DNA from: Pseudomonadota bacterium
Lineage (GTDB): Bacteria > Pseudomonadota > Gammaproteobacteria > Burkholderiales > SG8-39
Direction: 5' to 3'
DNA length: 7,099 bases
NCBI GenBank assembly: GCA_021848555.1
Contig: JAJZUN010000138.1
Span: 1 to 7,099 of the forward strand
Made by a program: the position numbers and the translations under genes. Under the pieces are notes generated by a model that saw nothing but the letters and a program-made list of their open reading frames with translations, did no database searches and was not told the DNA's origin. Shown here in pieces: positions 1 to 4,546 of this stretch. The first letter of the stretch is position 1. The number at the start of each line of letters is the position of its first letter.

Positions 1-315
1 ATCTAGCAGGCCGTGCTGTTTGCCGGAGACCGCTGCGTGGTCGCCAACGCGCCACAGCCGGCGCGCTATGCGCTGCACAAACTCCTGGTCTACGGCGAGC
101 GTGAAGGCACGTTTGCAACCAAGTCTGGCAAAGATCTGCTGCAGGCCCGGCTTCTGTTGACCTATCTCAAGGAGCATCGCGCCTCCGAAGTAGAGGAAGC
201 GTGGACAGATTTGATCTCCAGGGGGCCGGGATGGGTAAGGCGTGCCCGGCATGGCCGCGCTGCCTTGGACAAGCTGGCGCCGGAACTTCAGGTCAAGAAT
301 TGGCTGAGGCTTTGA
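1..315 (+). pseudogene. GSU2403-type nucleotidyltransferase-fold protein, C-terminal part (partial, probably broken)
   Basis: The reading frame from base 7 to the TGA at 313-315 gives the C-terminal region of the nucleotidyltransferase-fold family often named GSU2403 (NTP_transf_8-like). The recognised signatures are the ARYALHKLLVYGERE block, the KSGKDLLQARLLLTYL block and a C-terminal EEAW..LISRGPGW stretch. In this family these blocks lie after the catalytic nucleotidyltransferase core, which is missing here. The frame reads ATC TAG CAG GCC GTG at the window edge, so an amber codon sits at 4-6 inside what should be coding sequence. The first possible start (GTG at 13) would give only about 100 residues without the core. 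I therefore read it as a nonsense-mutated or truncated gene cut by the window edge. A frameshift or sequencing error further left could also explain it. The cellular substrate is unknown. It converges on the toxin gene with only 9 bp between the stop codons. Confidence 0.6.
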
Positions 316-324
316 GTCATCTTA

Positions 325-732
325 TCATTCGGTAGCGGCGCGGAACGCGGCCTGCAGCGCGCGGACCAGGGAAGGATGCAAGACTCCCAGTTTGGGCGTC
401 TGTCCATGCGGCGCTGCCGGCGGAACGGAGAACCATTCGGTGGTATAGGGCAGATCGATGCTCTGTTTCAGATCGAATTTGGTGTCGTAGCTGAGGCCTG
501 CCGCAGCGAAAGCCGCGGCATTGCGGTCGCGGAGGATGGAGGACTCGCCCCGGTGCAGCATGGTGGTGCGCTGGCTCGTTCCATAGACGACGCGCACCTC
601 GAACCGCGGCGCATCGTCGTCGAACACGGCAAGAATCAGCGCCGGCCGGGGTTTCGGCCGCGGATTGACGTCATCCGGGAAATGGCACCAAACGATGTCG
701 CCCGCCGTGGGCTCGGCCCACCACGCGGCCAT
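325..732 (-). CDS. PemK/MazF-family toxin (type II TA)
   Basis: This 135-residue protein resembles PemK/MazF growth inhibitors, which are ribosome-dependent or -independent mRNA endoribonucleases with an SH3-like barrel. Visible signatures are the N-terminal GDIVW strand (residues 11-15), the KPRPALIL segment (27-34, with the Arg-Pro typical of the family) and YGTSQRT (50-56), where MazF proteins carry a catalytic Thr/Ser region. The C-terminal half, with SYDTKFDLKQSIDLPY and APHGQTPKLGVLHPSL, matches a longer PemK-like subgroup I know from proteobacterial genomes. Its ATG (732-730) follows the antitoxin's TAG (735-733) with no spacer, so it is translationally coupled to the antitoxin. Toxin activity is inferred from family and gene order only. 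Confidence 0.8.
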   Translation of the reverse strand: MAAWWAEPTAGDIVWCHFPDDVNPRPKPRPALILAVFDDDAPRFEVRVVYGTSQRTTMLHRGESSILRDRNAAAFAAAGLSYDTKFDLKQSIDLPYTTEWFSVPPAAPHGQTPKLGVLHPSLVRALQAAFRAATE

Positions 733-1020
733 CTACGCCGATTCCGTTTCGATCAGGCTTGAACGGACCGAACGCTTGGTGCCTTGTGGAACGCGCTTCT
801 TGATCTGCCTCAATTGGGCTGCCTTCAATGGGCCATCGTCCTGTCCATACCGGGGCAACAGCCGAACCGCGAGTTCGTGCAATGCCTGGTGGATAGCCTG
901 GGTCTCGTCCACGCCCAACTGCGCGGCCAATCGCTTCGCAGTCTCGCGGCTTACGCCGGTCGCGCTGTCAACGGGGCGGTAGCGAAAGGCGATCTGATTG
1001 TTCTGGCTGCGAGCGCTCAT
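733..1020 (-). CDS. Antitoxin of the PemK-like module (RHH-like)
   Basis: This 95-residue basic/amphipathic protein sits directly upstream of the PemK-like toxin in the usual antitoxin-first order. Residues 9-17 (short beta strand, IAFRYRPVD) followed by a helix from SRETAKRLAAQLGVDETQAIHQALHELA (24-51) are compatible with a ribbon-helix-helix DNA-binding fold. The C-terminal Lys/Arg-rich tail (67-90) would be the toxin-wrapping part. The ATG at 1020-1018 has a good Shine-Dalgarno (GAGGAA, 6 nt upstream). A palindrome over its promoter suggests that it represses its own operon alone or as a complex with the toxin. I recognise the arrangement more firmly than the exact antitoxin family. Confidence 0.7.
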   Translation of the reverse strand: MSARSQNNQIAFRYRPVDSATGVSRETAKRLAAQLGVDETQAIHQALHELAVRLLPRYGQDDGPLKAAQLRQIKKRVPQGTKRSVRSSLIETESA

Positions 1021-1041
1021 CGAAATTCCTCGTCCACTATG

Positions 1042-1079
1042 GATATCTTAAAGATATCTAACGGATGCGGGCTTGTCAA
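1042..1079 (-). promoter_or_regulatory. Sigma-70 promoter with palindromic operator for the PemK-like TA operon
   Basis: On the minus strand a perfect -35 (TTGACA, 1079-1074) is followed after 17 nt by a -10-like TATCTT (1056-1051). The -10 lies inside a perfect palindrome, GATATCTTAAAGATATC (1042-1058, two 8-bp arms around one base). Predicted transcription would start near 1044, about 24 nt before the antitoxin ATG. The layout is what is known for autoregulated type II TA operons, where the antitoxin dimer covers the -10. The regulator is inferred. Confidence 0.75.
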
Positions 1080-1081
1080 TC

Positions 1082-1285
1082 CTCGCTTTAGGCCGACGCT
1101 GGAGGAACTGAACGCGGTGGTTCTGGATGCCGCGGCCGCGCCGGCGCGGCATCCATATGGGCGAGCCGGCGCCCGAGACCTGTTTCGAGACGGGCGACGT
1201 GTTGGTGGTGCTGGGCGAACCCGATGCGCTGGAGGCGGCGGAAATCCGCTTGCTGCAGGGGGAAATAAAAAGCCCACCCTCGTGA
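1082..1285 (+). pseudogene. Remnant of a KefB/KefC-type (CPA2) cation/proton antiporter C-terminus
   Basis: In frame from about 1142 to the TGA at 1283-1285 the sequence reads RRGIHMGEPAPETCFETG, then DVLVVLGEPDALEAAEIRLLQG. That is the C-terminal TrkA-C-type regulatory domain of CPA2 potassium/proton antiporters: the RRRGI strand, GDVLVVLG strand and AAE..LLQG helix are all recognisable. The preceding piece of the same domain (TLEELNAVVLDA, 1096-1131) is in the next frame, so at least one frameshift lies near 1130-1145. The channel and antiporter parts are absent to the left, where the TA operon promoter begins. The stop codon falls inside the pilin terminator hairpin. It is a dead fragment with no start signal. 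An alternative is another TrkA-C-containing transporter. Confidence 0.65.
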
Positions 1286-1295
1286 GGGTGGGCTT
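1262..1295 (-). terminator. Rho-independent terminator of the pilin-like gene
   Basis: A perfect 11-bp stem (AAGCCCACCCT, 1270-1280, with AGGGTGGGCTT, 1285-1295) closes a 4-nt loop. On the minus strand it is followed by TTTATTTCC, a U-rich tract. It starts 19 nt after the stop codon of the pilin-like gene. On the plus strand the downstream sequence is not T-rich, so its main direction is minus. Confidence 0.88.
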
Positions 1296-1314
1296 GGATT
1301 GAAACCGCTTCCGC

Positions 1315-2007
1315 TTACAGGTTTTTGCAGAGCACGTATTGGTTGGTGCCAGTTTCCGCGTAGGCATCGCCCGCAGCGATCGCGTGTAGCTCGGGGTTGG
1401 GCCCACCCTGCAGGTTCGCCCGCACTTGGCCGCTGGCAGCGGTACCGTCATCCATCTGTGTGTCCACGGCGATGGCTATCTTATCTGGAAGGTTGCTTGA
1501 GCAAATCATATTGGAGGTGAAAAAACCGGCAGGGCCTCCGGTCTGAACCCCCATGAGGCCATTTGCCGCATTGTTCGGTGGGGATGCCGAGGAGCCCGCG
1601 CCTGCTGCGGTTGAGCCACCGACAAAGCCCGCAAGCCGCAGGTGCCACCAGAATAGGTTTACCTCCGGAGCGCCAACGGTTGTCGCTACAGAATTATTGT
1701 ATAAGTTAGGCGCGACAGGCGGGGAGGCGCATGCGCCAGTACATAATTGCCCATTGCCGTCGCCGGAGATGGCGAGGGGGTTGGTCCAGCGGGTCGCCGC
1801 GTTGAGATCATCACCTGGCAAGGCGCGGTATCTGTCCTGATAAGAGTTCATGGCCGCGGTAATACCGTTGAAGTCGTTGACCACGTTCTTGATCTTGGCC
1901 TGGGTGATCATTTCCTGACCTTTCAGGATGCCGCCCAGGAGCAGGCCTATGATGACCAGCACGATGGCGATCTCGACCAGGGTGAAGCCGGTTTGTTTCG
2001 TTTTCAT
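1315..2007 (-). CDS. Type IV pilin / pseudopilin-like protein
   Basis: This 230-residue secreted or surface filament subunit has a canonical class III leader, MKTKQTG|FTLVEIAIVLVIIGLLL. The prepilin peptidase site is after Gly7, Phe8 is the N-methylated residue and Glu12 is the conserved E5 of the mature protein. One long hydrophobic helix (about 8-32) is followed by KGQEMITQAKIKNVVNDF. The globular part has YRALPGDDLNAATRW (60-74), a DGNG loop (83-86) and a DTQMDDGTAASGQVRA block (182-197). These are recurrent in a group of proteobacterial orphan pilin-like proteins. Cysteines at 89, 93, 169 and 227 could form two disulfides. I chose the ATG at 2007 because the cleavage motif must be near the N-terminus; GGGGA lies 6-7 nt upstream. 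No pilus assembly genes are in the window, so whether it serves a type IV pilus, a type II secretion system or DNA uptake is open. Confidence 0.85.
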   Translation of the reverse strand: MKTKQTGFTLVEIAIVLVIIGLLLGGILKGQEMITQAKIKNVVNDFNGITAAMNSYQDRYRALPGDDLNAATRWTNPLAISGDGNGQLCTGACASPPVAPNLYNNSVATTVGAPEVNLFWWHLRLAGFVGGSTAAGAGSSASPPNNAANGLMGVQTGGPAGFFTSNMICSSNLPDKIAIAVDTQMDDGTAASGQVRANLQGGPNPELHAIAAGDAYAETGTNQYVLCKNL

Positions 2008-2048
2008 GTCTTTTCCCCAATGGAGAAAGTTAGTGGTGGGGCTGTACG

Positions 2049-2064
2049 AGCAATATCCATGCCT
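2049..2064 (-). promoter_or_regulatory. Sigma-54 (RpoN) -24/-12 promoter of the pilin-like gene
   Basis: The minus strand reads AGGCATGGATATTGCT, against the RpoN consensus TGGCACGNNNNTTGCW. The -24 GG and -12 GC are both present with the exact 10-bp spacing between GG and GC elements. The predicted start, about 12 nt downstream, gives a leader of roughly 30 nt before the ATG at 2007. Sigma-54 control of major pilin genes through PilR-type activators is established in several proteobacteria. Confidence 0.75.
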
Positions 2065-2104
2065 GGTTTTTAGTGAGATGTTCCACACTTTATGGCGGGG
2101 TATA

Positions 2105-2150
2105 GTCAGGATTCGTCAGGATTCAGACAGATATGTCGATATTCTGACAA
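2105..2150 (-). repeat. Helically phased 10-bp repeats upstream of the sigma-54 promoter (putative activator sites)
   Basis: On the minus strand GAATCCTGAC occurs twice in exact tandem (2124-2105). A weaker copy, GAATATCGAC (7 of 10), is 20 bp further upstream. Between and beside them are CTGTC and TTGTC, resembling the TGTC cores of PilR sites. The 10-bp period places the copies on one face of the helix. The block lies about 65-110 bp upstream of the predicted start, where sigma-54 enhancer-binding proteins usually bind. The binding protein is inferred. Confidence 0.55.
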
Positions 2151-2165
2151 TTCACCTTAGTATCG

Positions 2166-2894
2166 TCAGCGCGCTTTGTTCGCGCCATCCTTCAGGCGTT
2201 TCTCGATTTCCCTCAATTTCCCGTCCAGGAATTTGATTTCGCCCGGGTCGGTGATCCTGCCGCTGGCCAGCATGCCGCCTATCATCACCCGCGCCGTTTC
2301 CAGTTCGTTCAGGTCTTCGCGGATAAAAATCTCCATGGTCGTGGCCCAGGCCGGCACGTCCCTGGCGGTGGTGTATTCGCGCAAAGCCGCCGCATACTTG
2401 AGCGCCAGATTCATGTCCTTTAACCGGTGCTTGGCGAGGAAGGCGGCATGCGCCAGCCAGGGCCAGCGGCGGTTGGGGTCGAGCAGATACTGGCGGTAGA
2501 CGAAATCGAGCATGCTGCGCGCTCGCGCTTCGTCCGGGACCTCGGCGTACAGGCGGCTGGCCGCGAGCAGCGGGTATTGTCCCCCGGGGTCCAGTTCGAG
2601 TATGCGCGCGAGCCAGTCCTCGACGCGGGCGTAATCCAGATCCTTGTAGGGTACCTTGCTGCCGGACTGGTAATCGAAGGCCTGCAATTGCAGCATCAGG
2701 ATTTTCGCCAACGCTATGGGCTCGCCCATGCTCGCCAGCCGCAACATGGAGCCGGCGGGCGGGGGCAGAAGGTCCGGCGCTTTTGCCTGAGGCCTGGCCA
2801 GGGTGGCATGCAGGCCGACCTGCAACGCGAAACCCACGGCAAGCAAAGCCAGCACCGGCAGGGACACATGGCTCAGCGGGCGTTCGTCGCGCAT
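2166..2894 (-). CDS. Single-TM protein with TPR-like helical repeats, partner of the ABC permease
   Basis: This is a 242-residue protein of unknown function. Residues 11-29 form one N-terminal membrane segment or uncleaved signal anchor. After a Pro-rich linker (35-47) the rest is predominantly helical, and YARVEDWLARILELDPGGQYPLLAASRLYAE (88-118) and following pairs look like TPR-type helical hairpins. The C-terminus is a charged helix (218-242). I know similar proteins encoded directly after NosY-like ABC-2 permeases in betaproteobacteria, so a role with that transporter is inferred. The start at 2894 has AGAGGAA 5 nt upstream. Its first 19 nt (ATG plus five codons) are repeated exactly at the permease stop codon, where the ATG overlaps as TAATG. 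That indicates it was originally translationally coupled to the permease and has been separated by the RHH/PIN module. Today it lies 35 bp behind the PIN gene. Confidence 0.75.
   Translation of the reverse strand: MRDERPLSHVSLPVLALLAVGFALQVGLHATLARPQAKAPDLLPPPAGSMLRLASMGEPIALAKILMLQLQAFDYQSGSKVPYKDLDYARVEDWLARILELDPGGQYPLLAASRLYAEVPDEARARSMLDFVYRQYLLDPNRRWPWLAHAAFLAKHRLKDMNLALKYAAALREYTTARDVPAWATTMEIFIREDLNELETARVMIGGMLASGRITDPGEIKFLDGKLREIEKRLKDGANKAR
2876..2894. repeat. 19-bp direct repeat, inner copy (start of the helical-repeat gene)
   Basis: The plus strand reads GCGGGCGTTCGTCGCGCAT, identical over all 19 bases to 3673-3691. Flanking bases differ on both sides. On the coding (minus) strand it is the ATG and next codons of the helical-repeat gene. 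With the outer copy it brackets the RHH/PIN module like a target-site duplication. Confidence 0.9.
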
Positions 2895-2929
2895 CCGGTT
2901 CCTCTGTCTTTACCCCAGGGCTGCGACCA

Positions 2930-3355
2930 TCAAGGCGTGCCAATCAGAATCCGGAATCGGCGCCGGCCGCGCACGCGGTAGACGGAAAAGTCTCCCTGGT
3001 CGACGGTCGCGATCTGCAGCACGCCCGTTTTCTCGCCCAGCCAAATCAGCGATGCGTCGGCGTAGTCGCAGGGGAGATCGGCGTATTTTGCAATGATCCG
3101 GGCAAGCGCGGCGTGGTCTTCCATGGCGACAACCTGCAATATTCCCGCCTCGCGCGCCCGCTGAATCCAGGTGAGCGCCGCGTGCTGATGTTCCGGACTC
3201 GCCGCGAGCACGTAGGCCGTTTCGGTTACCACGGCTTCCGTCGTCAGCAAGCGGCCGCGGAATCCACGGAACCAGGCCGCGGCCTGCGGGTGGAGCTTGT
3301 CGGCGCGATTGATCAGCGCGACGACCGCGCCGGTATCAACGAGCGCGCGAGCCAC
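2930..3355 (-). CDS. PIN-domain (VapC-like) ribonuclease toxin
   Basis: This 141-residue PIN-domain protein is a predicted Mg2+/Mn2+-dependent RNase. The acidic residues expected for the active site are visible: Asp7 in ALVDTGAVVALIN, Glu45 in VVTETAYVL, Asp97/Asp100 in CDYADASLIWLGE and Asp119 (or Asp122) in TVDQGDF. The length and order fit VapC-type toxins. The start is a GTG at 3355-3353, which overlaps the last 20 nt of the RHH antitoxin gene, a typical coupled TA arrangement. Its stop is 35 bp before the helical-repeat gene. The target RNA is unknown. It belongs to the segment flanked by the 19-bp repeats. Confidence 0.83.
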   Translation of the reverse strand: MARALVDTGAVVALINRADKLHPQAAAWFRGFRGRLLTTEAVVTETAYVLAASPEHQHAALTWIQRAREAGILQVVAMEDHAALARIIAKYADLPCDYADASLIWLGEKTGVLQIATVDQGDFSVYRVRGRRRFRILIGTP

Positions 3356-3590
3356 GGAAGGCGTTGCGCGCCAGTTTTCGCACCGTAGCCGACTGCAGTT
3401 GCGCCGCGCCCCGCTTCGGAATCAGGTCGGCTGCCAGCGCGTAGGCATCGCTGTCGCCCGACTGGCGATCCAGGTAGTCGTCCAGCGCGTGCACCACCGC
3501 GTGAGTGCGCGTAACGCCGTGCTGTGCGCAGTATTCGGCGAGTTTCTGCTCCACGCGGGAGGGGATGCGGGCGGTCAGTGTGTCAGCCAT
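3336..3590 (-). CDS. RHH (CopG/Arc-type) antitoxin for the PIN toxin
   Basis: This 84-residue protein has an N-terminal strand, LTARIPSRV (5-13), then helices LAEYCAQHG and TRTHAVVHALDDYLDR (27-42), the ribbon-helix-helix pattern. A C-terminal tail (50-84) likely binds the toxin. I chose the ATG at 3590 because upstream in-frame sequence runs antisense to the permease without homology, and the fold begins at this Met. The Shine-Dalgarno is weak (GGGAT, about 8 nt upstream). It overlaps the PIN gene by 20 nt. A chimeric 38-codon frame starting at the permease stop ends 16 nt inside this gene, so translation may be coupled to the permease. Confidence 0.78.
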   Translation of the reverse strand: MADTLTARIPSRVEQKLAEYCAQHGVTRTHAVVHALDDYLDRQSGDSDAYALAADLIPKRGAAQLQSATVRKLARNAFRGSRAR

Positions 3591-3602
3591 AATGAGATCC
3601 CG

Positions 3603-3635
3603 TAATACATTAGGCGGCAATTGTAAGACAACGGC
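3603..3635 (-). promoter_or_regulatory. Possible promoter/operator of the RHH/PIN module
   Basis: On the minus strand TTGTCT and TATTAC are separated by 18 nt and lie just upstream of the antitoxin ATG. The -10-like hexamer overlaps an imperfect palindrome, TAATACATTA (3603-3612). This would fit RHH autoregulation, but both hexamers match consensus only partly. Transcription could also come from the permease promoter. Confidence 0.4.
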
Positions 3636-3672
3636 GCTGCGACCGCAACAACACCCATCTCGTGCCATCCTG

Positions 3673-3691
3673 GCGGGCGTTCGTCGCGCAT
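3673..3691. repeat. 19-bp direct repeat, outer copy (permease stop junction)
   Basis: Exact match to 2876-2894 (19 of 19). The minus-strand ATG in this copy shares its A with the permease TAA stop, the arrangement expected for the undisturbed permease/helical-repeat gene junction. The 778 bp between the copies hold the RHH/PIN module and its control region. I see no terminal inverted repeats at the insert ends. Confidence 0.9.
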
Positions 3692-4461
3692 TAGAAATTC
3701 TTGCGCTGCAGATCGAACAGGGCGGCGCCGCACAGCAGCAGAGCATACGCCGCGGTCTGCGCCAGCAGTTGCGCGATTTCCGCCGCCGTCGGAGCGCCAT
3801 AGATCAGCCAGCCGGTCTGGGTCATGCGGTCCAGGCCGGGCAGCAGGAAGGCGATCGCGTCGATGACGGAATTGACGGCTTTCTGTCCGAGGCTGATGCT
3901 GTCCGACAGTGGGTTGGCGGCCATGATCTGCAGCGCGCTGATCGAGCGCGCGAGCAGATAGAAGCCGGCGACGGCCGCAAGCGCGGACAGTACCTGGGTC
4001 AGCGTAAGCACGCAGAACAGCGCGAACGCCGTCACCAGGACGAGTTCGCAGGCCAGCGACAAGCCCCATAGCGCAACCCGCGGCGCCGGCGCGAACAAGG
4101 CGAGCGGCAGGCTGGCGATCAGCGCGAGCGCGAGCGCGACCGCGGCGTAGCCCGCGAGTTTGCCCAGAAAATAGCTGCTGCGCCGCAGCGGCCGCGACAG
4201 GACGAGTTCCATCACCTTGTCGTTGAATTCGCGCACCATGCTGGTGACGACGAAGCCCGCCAGCATGAATACCGCGCCGACCCGCAGCAAGGTGGCGAGC
4301 AGCGCCGTCTGGATCTGATTCGACTCGGTGATGGCCACCTGCTGCAGGAACTGGGTGAACGCGAGCCCGGCCGCCACCAGGATCAGCGCCAGCCACAGCA
4401 GGCGGTTGCGCAGCGCCTCGAGCAGGGTGTAGCGGGCGATAGGCAGGACGTGGCGCAGCAT
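3691..4461 (-). CDS. ABC-2 type transporter permease (NosY-like)
   Basis: This 256-residue inner-membrane protein has about six hydrophobic segments (roughly 21-37, 55-77, 101-124, 132-156, 158-172, 232-248). The loop NDKVMELVLSRPLRRSSYFLGK (80-101) is the cytoplasmic signature of ABC-2/NosY-type permeases (COG1277-like), where the coupling helix meets the ATPase. I chose the ATG at 4461 because the family's N-terminal amphipathic helix (LRHVLPIARYTLLEALRNR) begins there and AAAGAG lies 3-5 nt upstream. An in-frame upstream ATG at 4509 lacks such a signal. No ATP-binding subunit is encoded in the window: upstream is a divergent kinase and downstream the TA insertion. It must therefore use an ATPase encoded elsewhere. 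The substrate is unknown. It is first gene of the minus-strand operon. Confidence 0.82.
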   Translation of the reverse strand: MLRHVLPIARYTLLEALRNRLLWLALILVAAGLAFTQFLQQVAITESNQIQTALLATLLRVGAVFMLAGFVVTSMVREFNDKVMELVLSRPLRRSSYFLGKLAGYAAVALALALIASLPLALFAPAPRVALWGLSLACELVLVTAFALFCVLTLTQVLSALAAVAGFYLLARSISALQIMAANPLSDSISLGQKAVNSVIDAIAFLLPGLDRMTQTGWLIYGAPTAAEIAQLLAQTAAYALLLCGAALFDLQRKNF

Positions 4462-4498
4462 TGCTCTTTCGGTTATTGGCGCGGACGCGGCGTATGCC

Positions 4499-4517
4499 CG
4501 GCACCGCATAGGTGCCG
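4499..4517. promoter_or_regulatory. Inverted repeat in the divergent permease/kinase control region
   Basis: CGGCACC (4499-4505) and GGTGCCG (4511-4517) are perfect 7-bp arms around GCATA. They sit in the 85-bp gap between the divergent permease (start 4461) and kinase (start 4547). The position suits an operator serving both promoters. A hairpin in the leader is the alternative. I could not assign convincing -35/-10 pairs in this gap. Confidence 0.45.
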
Positions 4518-4546
4518 AACGTGCTTTCTCAGGTTAAACTGCAAGC

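Larger units (their letters stand above)
3575..3691 (-). other. 38-codon chimeric leader ORF left at the insertion junction
   Basis: The outer copy of the 19-bp repeat keeps the original ATG of the helical-repeat gene, overlapping the permease stop as TAATG. From it a frame MRDERP + PGWHEMGVVAVAAPLS... runs into the inserted segment for 38 codons. It ends with a TGA 16 nt inside the antitoxin gene. The first six residues match the helical-repeat protein; the rest resembles nothing I know. It is probably not a functional protein. It could pass ribosomes from the permease to the antitoxin start. Confidence 0.4.

Noticed and set aside
2008..2088. 27-residue N-terminal extension of the pilin-like gene to an ATG at 2088
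   Set aside because: It would bury the prepilin cleavage motif and overlap the sigma-54 promoter; the ATG at 2007 has a Shine-Dalgarno and the correct leader length.
2152..2943. Minus-strand open frame of 263 codons overlapping the helical-repeat gene
   Set aside because: Composition-driven shadow; the chosen frame has a membrane segment, helical repeats, a Shine-Dalgarno and the repeated start.
2920..3644. 9-bp match GCTGCGACC near both ends of the inserted TA segment (2920-2928 and 3636-3644)
   Set aside because: Short, not at the exact ends and in direct orientation; plausible by chance in GC-rich DNA, so not treated as element termini.
3692..4504. Long minus-strand open frame (over 300 codons) alongside the permease
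   Set aside because: It is an Arg/Gly/Ala-rich, low-information frame overlapping the clearly membrane-protein-coding permease frame; only its last 38 codons after 3691 were kept as a possible leader.
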